DNA of 64,000 nt from Coenobita brevimanus. Its lineage: Eukaryota; Arthropoda; Malacostraca; Decapoda; Coenobitidae. A program made the translations under genes and the position numbers. Positions 36,432 to 46,300 of the stretch are shown one piece after another; the stretch's first letter is position 1; each line of letters starts with the position of its first letter. Location: positions 1,474,161 to 1,538,160 of the forward strand of contig CM064667.1 of the NCBI GenBank assembly GCA_032717465.1. Reading direction: 5' to 3'. Under the pieces are notes generated by a model that worked only from the letters and a program-made list of their open reading frames with translations, was not told the DNA's origin and did no database searches.

Positions 36432-37419
36432 TGTGTCCGTGTTTCTCTCCATGAGGAAATACGAGTGACCCTGTAACAATCGTGAAGTAGGTTAAGTGTG
36501 ACTCCTTTCCTCTTAGAATAAGTATTGTGCAGTAACTTTATGTAATCTCCATTGGGGCAAACCAGGACATAATACCCAGTTGAAGGACGAGAATGTGGGT
36601 TGAGACCTCAAGTGAAAATACGTGCGAGTGTCACCCCGAAGCTTTCTAAAGACATATCTCTAGAACTCGAAGGAAGACTAAAATATTATTGGAGTTCTAT
36701 TGGCTAATCTCTAAGTAATATGGTGGAATAGTATTTACGAGTGTTCCGACTTTGTTACGCGTTGTGAAGCGAGAGTCTACATATCATACCTAGGAGGTGT
36801 GTGGTGAATAAGTTTGTGCCTACAGAAACCTATTTCCACCAAAATAACAAGGAAGGCGAGTAATAACGATATTCCCCTCCTCCGCATGCTATTCCTAAAA
36901 ACCCTCTCCATTCCTCGCTCCCGCTCTTAAAGTCAAAGTAAGAATCAGAGTTAATTGTCAAAGAATCTTCGCCAACAGAAAACACCTAAACTCCCTTGCT
37001 AATATCGGGCATCCTTAAATATTACCATAACTGTCTCCTCGCCATTTTAAGTCACTCTCTATGTCTCCCCTACCTCCTCCTGGTGGATCACAAACCCCCC
37101 CCCTCCTCACGCGCTCCGCGCGCACCTGTATTTACTGCACTCCTAGTACTAAGATTTGTTGTCATTAGTATCTAGAAAGCTAGTATCCTGCGAGATACAC
37201 AATATTTTAGATAAGGTTTTTGTATTGCTCTATATTGTGATGTAATGTCTGCTGAAGTGTCCTGTGTCTGACTGAAGTAATATACGTGTATGGTGTTGCC
37301 GAAGGTTTTTATGTCCTACCTCTCTTTATTGCACTAGCTCCGGTCTCGAAAGAGGACCCCGCTCCGCATTGAGTTGAATAGGTACGAGAAGTCGAACCTA
37401 ATTCAACCCAGTATTACAC

Positions 37420-37437
37420 TGGTGGCCAGCGGTGGTT
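37420..37437 (+). promoter_or_regulatory. Element A primer binding site candidate
   Basis: tggtggccagcggtgg begins 1 nt after the LTR end with the expected TGG, complement of a tRNA 3' CCA. I cannot name the tRNA without a tRNA set. Confidence 0.7.
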
Positions 37438-37483
37438 CTAGATCCGAGTGTAGAAGAGAGGTAAACAGGAAATATTTGGAAAA

Positions 37484-38350
37484 ATGGCAACTAAACCGCA
37501 CGTTCAGTTACCCAAGTTTGACCCTGACCAGTATGACATACACACATATCTTGCAATAGTTAAACCCTTACTAGATATTGGCTTCAACAATGACCAACAA
37601 AAAATTGCAGTCACACTACCACTACTGGGTAAAGCCGCAGCGAATATTGCGCCGAAAATTGTCCCAGAACTCACCTGGCAGAACTTTACCAAGTTCGCTG
37701 TCCAAGCCATCACCCCATCACTAGGGAAAGTGGTGGCTCTATCCAAATTGGATAGTTTTACTTATGACGGGGATTTAGATAATACCCTGTTACAGGCAAG
37801 ACGCCTGGTTACTGCTGCCTACCCGGAGGCAGATGAAGAAACCCGGGATCAACATACATTTAATACTCTGCTCAGAGTACTCCCAAGTGTTGTAAGACAA
37901 CACTTCACTACCCATGATCCAACAGGAGACATGGATAGAGATATCAGTTTAATGAGGCGCCTTTTAGCCGTCCATGCCACCCCTCAACGCATCGGCGAAA
38001 TAAATCAATTCCCCGTTGACCTCATCACCATCAACCCGTGGGAATTTTCTCCGTGCTACCACGGATGTCCGATCCACGACATCCGTGAGCAGCTAGAAGC
38101 TGCCCAGTGCAGCCAAATGACACGAGGGCGCTTACAAACCTCCCCACCATACGCAAATTCCCCTAAGCCCAAGGGGAAGAAAAAACAAAAAGGGAAAAAC
38201 AAAAAGCGCCCCCCTGCCCCCGCATCCCACCGTAATGGCGGGGGCCACCTCACCTCTCCCCCAGTCTACGACAGAGGAGAACGTTATCTTTCCTTTTCCC
38301 CCCCCTCTCACTATCTCTTCTGTTCTACCTTCCCATATTCCTGCCCCTAG
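37484..38350 (+). CDS. Element A gag-like structural protein
   Basis: 288 codons from the ATG 65 nt after the primer site. It starts ATKPHVQLPKFDPDQYDI, typical of retroelement gag openings that enter a helical capsid domain. A capsid-like helical region follows (LPLLGKAAANIAPKI, TWQNFTKFAVQAI, ARRLVTAAYPEADEETRDQH, TLLRVLPSVVRQHF). There is no CCHC zinc knuckle. A short Cys/His cluster (CYHGCPIHD) and a lysine-rich stretch (KGKKKQKGKNKK) probably serve nucleic-acid binding. It would assemble particles that package the element RNA. The end overlaps the next frame by 116 nt. Gag assignment is by position and fold-like pattern, not by a search. Confidence 0.75.
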   Translation: MATKPHVQLPKFDPDQYDIHTYLAIVKPLLDIGFNNDQQKIAVTLPLLGKAAANIAPKIVPELTWQNFTKFAVQAITPSLGKVVALSKLDSFTYDGDLDNTLLQARRLVTAAYPEADEETRDQHTFNTLLRVLPSVVRQHFTTHDPTGDMDRDISLMRRLLAVHATPQRIGEINQFPVDLITINPWEFSPCYHGCPIHDIREQLEAAQCSQMTRGRLQTSPPYANSPKPKGKKKQKGKNKKRPPAPASHRNGGGHLTSPPVYDRGERYLSFSPPSHYLFCSTFPYSCP

Positions 38351-39578
38351 TTCTAACCTTCCCACCCCACACGCCACTATACTCCCGCAACACAAAACCG
38401 GCCTCCCTCTTCACAGGCCTCCTAGGACCCTCTCCACGTTTTCCCCTAACCTACTTCCTAAAACCACCTCCCCCCGTCTACTGCCTTCCACCTCCCACCC
38501 CGCGCCACCCACCGCCATCACTTCACCACCGTTTGCTTTCCCCGCCCACAAGTTTAACTCATTCACCTTCCCTATCACACCCTCCTCCTCATCCCCGAGC
38601 ATTCAAACAACCCTGCGAGACCACATCTCCCCACCACCACCGTCTCTCTCTCCCCCTACACTTCACCCCACCTTTCCTTGGCTCCGACGGCACACCCCAC
38701 CTGCCACAGCCCCTGCCAGGCCACCACGGGTTCAGCACCGCACACCGTCCGCCATCGCCCCCACACCCGCACCATCCCCTAGCTTCGTACCCACCGCCCA
38801 CCCCACACCACTAGCACAGAGCCCTGCTACCGCCCAGACCACTCCACCACCAAACACCGGGAGGGCACCACAAGATCGCACTCCCTCCTCGCCACCTACC
38901 CTCCAAGCCAACTCTCCTGCCACCTCACCACCACTACCGACCTCACAACCCCAACCCCCCCCTGTTCCCGCACCGCCTGTCACTTCCACATACGAGTGCG
39001 ATGGTTCCTCCTCGCCATCCCCCTCCACCTCCCCTACCACCTCAGCCTCCACCGCCTCCACCACCTGCACCACACCTGACATCTCACCCGCCACGCCTCG
39101 CTCACCCTCACCCCTTCCCTCCGCCGCCTCACCCTTTCCACCCAAGCCCACGTGCCCCGCCCACCCCGCAGGACAACCCACTACCACCGCCCTCTCCCCT
39201 CCACACCTACGCACGCCCACTCCGACGTTCTCACCTTCTTCCGCGTCCCCAAAGCGCGCGACGGCCCGCGCTAACCGACCCCGCCCACCCCGCACGCCTG
39301 CTTCCCCACCCACACCCACCCTCAGAACCACCACCACCACCCCCTCCGGCCAACTCTTATGCCCACCCACCCGATACACACACACCGTCAAGCTACATCA
39401 GGCCCAAATCCCTCCTACCTGTACTCCCCAGAGACTCAACGCCGCATTACCGCGACACAAAACCCGGCCTTCACCCACTCTATCCAGCATTCAACCTCCA
39501 ACCACACCGACAGTCACACCAAGCAACATGAGAATTAAGCAGGCCGTATGGGCCCCTACCCTTACCAAGAACCACTGA
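38235..39578 (+). CDS. Pro/Ser/Thr-rich frame following gag (hypothetical)
   Basis: 447 codons in the +1 frame relative to gag, overlapping its last 116 nt. Composition is extremely rich in Pro, Thr, Ser and Ala (C-rich strand). The last 25 residues become less biased (MRIKQAVWAPTLTKNH) before a TGA at 39576-39578. Gag may pass into this frame by +1 shifting, or an indel in the C-run near 38209 may have split one ORF. The low complexity makes coding uncertain, and large reverse-strand frames exist here for the same compositional reason. No motif recognised. Confidence 0.4.
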   Translation: MAGATSPLPQSTTEENVIFPFPPPLTISSVLPSHIPAPSSNLPTPHATILPQHKTGLPLHRPPRTLSTFSPNLLPKTTSPRLLPSTSHPAPPTAITSPPFAFPAHKFNSFTFPITPSSSSPSIQTTLRDHISPPPPSLSPPTLHPTFPWLRRHTPPATAPARPPRVQHRTPSAIAPTPAPSPSFVPTAHPTPLAQSPATAQTTPPPNTGRAPQDRTPSSPPTLQANSPATSPPLPTSQPQPPPVPAPPVTSTYECDGSSSPSPSTSPTTSASTASTTCTTPDISPATPRSPSPLPSAASPFPPKPTCPAHPAGQPTTTALSPPHLRTPTPTFSPSSASPKRATARANRPRPPRTPASPPTPTLRTTTTTPSGQLLCPPTRYTHTVKLHQAQIPPTCTPQRLNAALPRHKTRPSPTLSSIQPPTTPTVTPSNMRIKQAVWAPTLTKNH

Positions 39579-40481
39579 CTCCGCGGGCCACACCACCTGT
39601 TAAATATCCTCCAGTCGACCACCGCCCCCTCAGCCCTCTTCCTCACCTATGACCAACCACAGGAGGAAAATTCCTACACTGTCGCCTGGCAGAACACACT
39701 CCGACACCTCCAGCCCATTTACACCACCTCCAACACTCTAGCGTTCCACCTCCAGCCACAGGGACGTGACTTTTTTCAAGAACACGGTGGTGAAATGCGT
39801 GGCTTTAACAGACACACATACGGTACTCCGGAATATTCCGGAGAATACCATAGTATCCCCGACAACGAGGCGAACCAGAAACAACGGAGTTCGCCCACGA
39901 GAATGCCGACACCCCCACTCGGACCCCACGGGGTAGCCGCCACTAGCCACCACCATTCCGGGCAACAACGACGCATGTCAGCCCGGGCCGTGCGCCCCTG
40001 TGACATTCAACCACCACGCCGCCGCCACCGTAGGCGAAAGACACTACCTTCGTGTGGCGGAATCACCGAGTTAGCTAGGGGTGGAGTCAGAAACAATACT
40101 CCAGGCAGCGCCCCTCAGGTAGAGACGATCTATGGTCGCTCTTATAGTGAAAAGGTAGAGACGATCTATGGTCGCTCTTATAGTGAAAAGGTAGAGACGA
40201 TCTATGGTCGCTCCCATAAAACCCCGGTAGAGACGATCTATGGTCGCTCCCATAAAAACCCGGTAGAGACGACCTATGGTCGCTCCCATAAAACCCCGGT
40301 AGAGACGATCAATGGTCGCTCCCGTAACACCCAGGTAGAGACGATCAATGGTCGCTCCCTTGGCCCTCCGGTAGAGACGATCTATGGTCGCTCCCATAAA
40401 ACCCCGGTAGAGACGATCAATGGTCGCTCCCATAATACCCAGGTAGAGACGATCAATGGTCGCCCCTTGGCCCTCCGGTAG
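39579..40481 (+). CDS. In-frame extension from the internal region into the 3' LTR ORF
   Basis: Directly after the TGA, the same frame stays open for about 300 codons. The first 71 (LLNILQSTTAPSALFLTYDQ, then YTVAWQNTLRHLQP, TLAFHLQPQGRDFFQEHGGE) have normal protein composition, unlike the Pro-rich part. The frame crosses the LTR boundary at 39791 without a stop and becomes the LTR ORF at its ATG (39795). It ends at 40481, where a 1-bp deletion in repeat unit 10 shifts it. The arrangement suggests the LTR ORF is the 3' part of a larger internal ORF, with the TGA being a mutation or a readthrough site. Confidence 0.5.
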   Translation, partial: LRGPHHLLNILQSTTAPSALFLTYDQPQEENSYTVAWQNTLRHLQPIYTTSNTLAFHLQPQGRDFFQEHGGEMRGFNRHTYGTPEYSGEYHSIPDNEANQKQRSSPTRMPTPPLGPHGVAATSHHHSGQQRRMSARAVRPCDIQPPRRRHRRRKTLPSCGGITELARGGVRNNTPGSAPQVETIYGRSYSEKVETIYGRSYSEKVETIYGRSHKTPVETIYGRSHKNPVETTYGRSHKTPVETINGRSRNTQVETINGRSLGPPVETIYGRSHKTPVETINGRSHNTQVETINGRPLALR

Positions 40482-42465
40482 AGACGATCTATGGTCGCTC
40501 CCATAACACCCCGGTAGAGACGATCAATGGTCGCTCCCGTAACACCCAGGTAGAGACGATCAATGGTCGCTCCCTTGGTCCTCCGGTAGAGACGATCAAT
40601 GGTCGCTCCCATAAAATCCGGGTAGAGACGATCACTGGTCGCTCCCCCAAAACCCAGGTAGAGACGATCAACGGTCGCTCCCCTAAAGCTCATGTAGAGA
40701 CGATCAATGGTCGCTCCCTTAGCCCTCCGGTCGAGACGATCAACGGTCGCTCCCCTAAAACTCGGGTAGAGACGATCAACGGTCGCTCCCCCAAGACCCA
40801 GGTAGAGACGATCCATGGTCGCTCCCTTGGCCCCCCGGTAGAGACGATCAATGGTCGCTCCCCCAAAAACCAGGTAGAGACGATCTATGGTCGCTCCCCC
40901 AAAATCCAGGCAGAGACGATCAATGGTCGCTCCCCCAAAGCTCAGGTAGAGACGATCAACGGTCGCTCCCTCAGCACTCCGGTAGAGACGATCGATGGTC
41001 GCTCCCTCAGCACTCCGGTAGAGACGATCGATGGTCGCTCCCAGGGCATAGTGAGGAGAGGGACGTCTCCACAACCGGAGGTTGAACTCCAGGGGTCTCG
41101 CTCTGGAATATCTCGGAGAGACCTCCCTGTTTCCCCCGGCCTCTGTTCCCTACGCGTGGCCTTTGAACAGACCCACCTGTCGGGCCCCCGTGACAGCCGC
41201 TGCCGCAGTCCTCCCCTGACGGTGCCCCTGCTCGTGGGAGACCGCAGTCTGTCGCCTCTTCCGGCCCGCCCTAGGACACCCGGGCGAGACCTCACCACGC
41301 CCCCGCGACCTGACCCAGAGGTTCCTAGACCTCTTCGGCCCCAGTCCCAAGGGCCTTACGCCGGAGCCCAGTCCGGAAACCCCCGACGCGAGAGGACGCC
41401 CTCGCGAGTCGCCCCGTGCCTTCTCGGCTCGCCCCGCCCTGACGACGCCCTCAGTCCGACCGGATCGCCGATGATGTGTCCGTGTTTCTCTCCATGAGGA
41501 AATACGAGTGACCCTGTAACAATCGTGAAGTAGGTTAAGTGTGACTCCTTTCCTCTTAGAATAAGTATTGTGCAATAACTTTATGTAATCTCCATTGGGG
41601 CAAACCAGGACATAATACCCAGTTGAAGGACGAGAATGTGGGTTGAGACCTCAAGTGAAAATACGTGCGAGTGTCACCCCGAAGCTTTCTAAAGACATAT
41701 CTCTAGAACCCGAAGGAAGACTAAAATATTATTGGAGTTCTATTGGCTAATCTCTAAGTAATATGGTGGAATAGTATTTACGAGTGTTCCGACTTTGTTA
41801 CGCGTTGTGAAGCGAGAGTCTACATATCATACCTAGGAGGTGTGTGGTGAATAAGTTTGTGCCTACAGAAACCTATTTCCACCAAAATAACAAGGAAGGC
41901 GAGTAATAACGATATTCCCCTCCTCCGCACGCTATTCCTAAAAACCCTCTCCATTCCTCGCTCCCGCTCTTAAAGTCAAAGTAAGAATCAGAGTTAATTG
42001 TCAAAGAATCTTCGCCAACAGAAAACACCTAAACTCCCTTGCTAATATCGGGCATCCTTAAATATTACCATAACTGTCTCCTCGCCGTTTTAAGTCACTC
42101 TCTATGTCTCCCCTACCTCCTCCTGGTGGATCACAAACCCCCCCCCTCCCTCCTCACGCGCTCCGCGCGCACCTGTATTTACTGCACTCCTAGTACTAAG
42201 ATTTGTTGTCATTAGTATCTAGAAAGCTAGTATCCTGCGAGATACACAATATTTTAGATAAGGTTTTTGTATTGCTCTATATTGTGATGTAATGTCTGCT
42301 GAAGTGTCCTGTGTCTGACTGAAGTAATATACGTGTATGGTGTTGCCGAAGGTTTTTATGTCCTACCTCTCTTTATTGCACTAGCTCCGGTCTCGAAAGA
42401 GGACCCCGCTCCGCGTTGAGTTGAATAGGTACGAGAAGTCGAACCTAATTCAACCCAGCATTACA
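39791..42465 (+). repeat. Element A 3' LTR (2675 bp)
   Basis: Near-identical to the 5' LTR except for one extra 36-bp unit, a 1-bp deletion near 40463, an 8-bp deletion near 41305, a 3-bp insertion in the C-run near 42145 and scattered substitutions. The C-terminal part of the LTR ORF resumes at 41051-41497 in another frame. The sequence just upstream (caagaacacggtgg) is a weak polypurine tract. Confidence 0.93.
40119..41053 (+). repeat. 36-bp tandem repeat, 26 units, in the 3' LTR
   Basis: 935 nt, that is 26 units minus one base. Relative to the 5' LTR, the first (YSEK) unit and the penultimate (LSTP) unit are each duplicated and one LGPP unit is lost. Confidence 0.95.
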
Positions 42466-42470
42466 GCAGT

Positions 42471-43455
42471 GCTGAAGGAAAAGTTACATAATATTTTCAG
42501 GGATAAATGCTCAAGAAGCGATGTGTTTAAATTCTATAAAATCTAGGAGATTCGACACTAGGGATGAAGAGTATTTTCGTCTCGTGTTGGCTTTGGGTGT
42601 AATATATATTTTCATTAATCATCCACTGTCCTTATCTCACGTCTCACTTATTTTGCTCTTCCTTTTAACTTATTTATCTTTCTTATTTCGCTTCCTCTGT
42701 GTTCCATTCTCCTTCACAGCCCCCGCCCCCTTCTGTGCTTGTACTGTGTATCAGTGCTTGGTGTACCTGGCCCCAGTCACTCTCTCAAGCGTGGATCACC
42801 AACAGCTACGTGTGTGAATTCATACTACTGATACACAAACGAGTACAATGGAAGGCAAACAGCAAGAGAGATCCATTAGTCCTTGTGAGGCTTCTTGTAA
42901 CTGGACAAACTATAATAAACCTATACTATGAGTGAAAGACAAGGATAGCAGAGCAGGAAGACTACCCTACCCTCCAAACCCTCCAGCCGAGACAGGCAGG
43001 AAACAGTAAGAACTACCATACACGCTAACTGGTGGGCCATAGAGCGATTGGAGCTGCGGTGTTCAGGTCACTAATGTACTCGTTCCGTGTTGCGTGTTTC
43101 CCGAGACTGGGGTTCGATCCCCATCCAGGCGGACGTTTAACGTGGGTGTCGCTGGTATGTCCTTTCACGTGAGTGAATGTTTATGAATCCTACAGGCTAC
43201 ACCGACGGTATATACTAACTTATACACAGCCACTACAACACTTATTTTTCACTTACATCATTCTTCCTACAGACATCTCTTCCCCATTCGTACTTCCCCA
43301 ACTAAGGAAAGGGTTAATTTTGGTTATTACTCTTCCTCCGAGGTGAAGGTTCGATCCTGCAATGGACCTAATATGGACTGATATATAGATACAGATACAA
43401 CAGCTTAATGAGTATACTGAGGGAGATGTGTGATCAGGTCTACAGGAAGGATAAG
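42471..43455 (+). repeat. Dispersed repeat unit, copy A (host site of element A)
   Basis: Colinear with about 54524-55735: acataatattttcagggataaatgctc at the left, the core also seen at 13405 and 23541 in the middle (42848-43010), and a tRNA-like block to the right. Relative to this copy, the 54.5-kb copy has about 175 extra bases (near 54813-54990). The 98-codon frame 42521-42817 is not conserved between copies and I do not call it a gene. Confidence 0.8.
43050..43135 (+). other. tRNA-like (pol III B-box) fragment within the repeat
   Basis: tgggg-ttcgatc-cccca (43109-43125) is a perfect T-arm with a consensus B box. Upstream bases fit an A box only loosely (gttcaggtcact). The paralogue at about 55295-55375 has a degraded T-arm. 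Probably a SINE head or tRNA relic. Confidence 0.5.
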
Positions 43456-43511
43456 GGAAAGAAGTCTAAAGGCATTAAAAAGCACAAACAAAAGAAACAA
43501 AACAGCCTCCA

Positions 43512-44044
<533 letters not shown>

Positions 44045-45067
44045 TGTCACGGGGTTTTTATAATATCACGGTGTTTTTGAAATAAATGATTAAATGTTAT
44101 TTAAATTGATATTAATATTCAATAATATTAAAGAGCAGGGACAATGATTGTCTTGTTAAATCGTGCAACGATTCTCTAAGAACGAGAATTTATAAACTTT
44201 CTCAACAGTACACAGCAGAGACTAATTACTCACAATTGCTGAATTACTGTACTGTTAGCCTCTGGAGAAAGTTACTTCACCCCTGACAATAAATAACTAA
44301 TACTAATAATAATATCAGGTTCTTGCTGATGCTTTAACTCCTATCTGGCACAATGGATTTTAAGTTAATACAACAAGACTGGTCTAAGTACCAGTTATGA
44401 AGGCAAACGTTTATGCAAGCTAGGAGCTATATGGAAAATAAGCTTAATTTGGAGAAATGAAACAAGATTTTACTTTACATTGAGCTCAAGAAAAAGAACT
44501 GTTAAATTTATTAATCACAAAAAATAAATTTAACGTTACAATTCAAATCAAATTAATGAGACGCACTCACTCACTCACACAAAAGCTAAATACTTACGCC
44601 TAGGAAAAACACCTTAATTAAACTCTTATAACTAGGATTATACAAAAAGGAAATACCAGTCGATGAATGCTATGTATCACCCGGGGGGTGGGAGGACTGG
44701 ATTAACTGTCTCAGTGGAGCTTGGGTGCTAGCGACCTCTCACACTTCTGGACACAGGACCTTTCTCCGTCACAGCAAACACTAGACTGAATTCAAATAAT
44801 GTATAGGCAGGACGCACGAGCCACCGGAAGAAGGCGTGGCTAACGGTTTAGGCAAGCAGAGGCGAACGATAAAGAAACAATTGTATCGCTCAGTAGAGCA
44901 CTTAGTGACGTGCATTAAATCGGTCACTTTTGAAAGTGACGAATGTTTTGAAAAGTATACTCCGAAATGGAGGGAGAAACGGTTAGCTGAGCGATACACA
45001 GTGAGTTTTCCACTAATAGTTCGTGGCTTCTCACAAAAGGGAAATGTCGCGAATTTGATTCGTGACA
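44045..45067 (-). repeat. Element B 3' LTR
   Basis: 1023 bp. On the minus strand it is preceded by taggggcgtaa, a short purine-rich stretch at the position of the polypurine tract (45068-45080). Confidence 0.93.
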
Positions 45068-45434
45068 TTACGCCCCTACGAAATTAAATTTTTTCCTTAT
45101 GGGAAAAAATTTGTGGATATATATATATATATATGTACAAATCCTAAGTCATTCACACAAGATTCACACTGTGGTGTGTGTGCTATCCTGCTACAGGAGA
45201 AAGTCGCAGTCGCCAGTGAGCGAAAAAACCTCGTATTTACGTTAATAGAAGCAAGCTTGAGGGAAAAACTCCGTGACGACGGTGAAAATCCTGTACTCAG
45301 GTCAAACTGAGCGAAAATTCGCTACATTTACACTGACAACTAATTGTTGTGTAGCGTGGTGTATGTAATACACGGTGTAGGTGTGACAGTTGTAGTGTAA
45401 CTGTACCTACGTGTAAAATGACACAGTAAATAAT

Positions 45435-45608
45435 ATGGCGATGACGAAGGCAGAGGAGAAGAGGCGGCAGCGTGCGGCAGACGATCAGCTGGTCCGCACA
45501 GCAAAACTGCTACACCCATTGCTGAACCTGCAAAACCAATTGAGGTGGAGCATCAAAAGTGTCAATGAGACAAAATTTTATCATGTTACAATTACTCTCT
45601 CTGCCTAG
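45435..45608 (+). CDS. Small hypothetical ORF antisense to element B
   Basis: 57 codons beginning MAMTKAEEKRRQRAADDQ, then LLHPLLNLQNQL, ending at TAG. It lies between the 3' LTR and the tandem array, in DNA that does not resemble gypsy pol. The charged opening is protein-like, so it may be captured from another gene or element. No family recognised and no evidence of expression. Confidence 0.25.
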   Translation: MAMTKAEEKRRQRAADDQLVRTAKLLHPLLNLQNQLRWSIKSVNETKFYHVTITLSA

Positions 45609-45662
45609 CAGTCAGTGCTACGACGTACATTCGAGGTCGCCATTAATTATAGCACACGATTA

Positions 45663-46300
45663 GTGTCGGCAAGTTGAGAATCCTTGTGCAAACTCGGGTC
45701 TTTCATAGCCTCGAACTGCACACGGGTCCTCAACCTGTGCCTTAACCTACAGTTCTTATATTAATATCGGGGAGCTGAGAATCCTTGTGCAAACTTGGGT
45801 CTTCCATAGCCTCAAGTCGCCTCTGCGGAATTCTCACTTCCCCCTTAACCTACAATACTTATATTAGTATCGGGAAGCTGAGAATCCTTGTGCAAACCTG
45901 GGTCGTCCATAGCCTCAAGTCGCCTCTGCGGAGTTCTCTTTCGAACTTCCCCCTTAACCTACAGTACAATACTTATATTAGTACCGGGAAGCTGAGAATC
46001 CTTGTGCAAACTTGGGTCTTCCATAGCCTCAAGTCGCCTCTGCGGAGTTCTCTCTCGAACTTCCCCCTTAACCTACAATACAATACTTATATTAGTACCG
46101 GGAAGCTGAGAATCCTTGTGCAAACTTGGGTCTTCCATAGCCTCAAGTCGCCTCTGCGGAGTTCTCTCTCGAACTTCCCCCTTAACCTACAGTACTTCTA
46201 TTAGTACCGGGAAGCTGAGAATCCTTATGCAAACTTGGGTCTTCCATAGCCTCAAGTCGCCTCTCAACTTCCCCCTTAACTTACGGTACATAATATGTAT
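45663..46300. repeat. Tandem array, six units of 101-114 bp, inside element B
   Basis: Units carry gctgagaatccttgtgcaaa, gggtcttccatagcctcaag and cttaacctaca. Starts lie near 45673, 45774, 45877, 45991, 46105 and 46214. The array abuts the broken integrase core and occupies the place of the missing pol. Confidence 0.92.

Larger units (their letters stand above)
34775..37418 (+). repeat. Element A 5' LTR (2644 bp)
   Basis: Exceptionally long for an LTR. The first 63% is a single open frame containing a 36-bp tandem repeat. The last 990 bp (36432-37418) is noncoding and presumably holds R/U5; I see no convincing TATA box or AATAAA. Ends in attaca directly before the primer site. Confidence 0.92.
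34775..42465 (+). mobile_element. LTR retrotransposon A, non-autonomous, with ORF-bearing LTRs
   Basis: Two direct repeats (34775-37418 and 39791-42465) both start tgaaatgcgtgg and end ttaca, that is TG...CA. They are flanked by the same 5 bases, gcagt (34770-34774 and 42466-42470), a target duplication. A tRNA-complementary-type primer site follows the left LTR. The 2372-bp interior encodes only a gag-like protein and a Pro-rich frame. No protease, RT, RNase H or integrase motif is visible, so it needs enzymes from elsewhere. The unique 3' parts of the LTRs differ at about 6 sites in 990 bp, so insertion was recent. Superfamily is not determinable without pol, although the gag style and 5-bp duplication fit Ty3/gypsy or BEL. 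Confidence 0.92.

Noticed and set aside
38180..38186. AAAAAAC slippery heptamer in the gag tail
   Set aside because: Its phase relative to gag is wrong for a -1 slip, and the downstream ORF is in the +1 frame.
38732..39391. Gly/Val-rich minus-strand frame opposite the Pro-rich region
   Set aside because: Explained by C-rich plus-strand composition.
44836..45087. Open frames inside the element B LTRs (also 49817-50236 N-terminal part and 49717-50175)
   Set aside because: Short, with no similarity to known proteins; they run across the LTR edge only by chance, and coding there is not needed to explain the element.
45083..45110. A/T-rich hairpin (aaattttttcc...ggaaaaaattt) as a terminator
   Set aside because: Eukaryotic context; nothing links it to transcription termination.
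45785..46204. 139-codon frame over the element B tandem array
   Set aside because: Repeats of about 114 bp (a multiple of 3) keep it open; neighbouring units of 101-109 bp break it.
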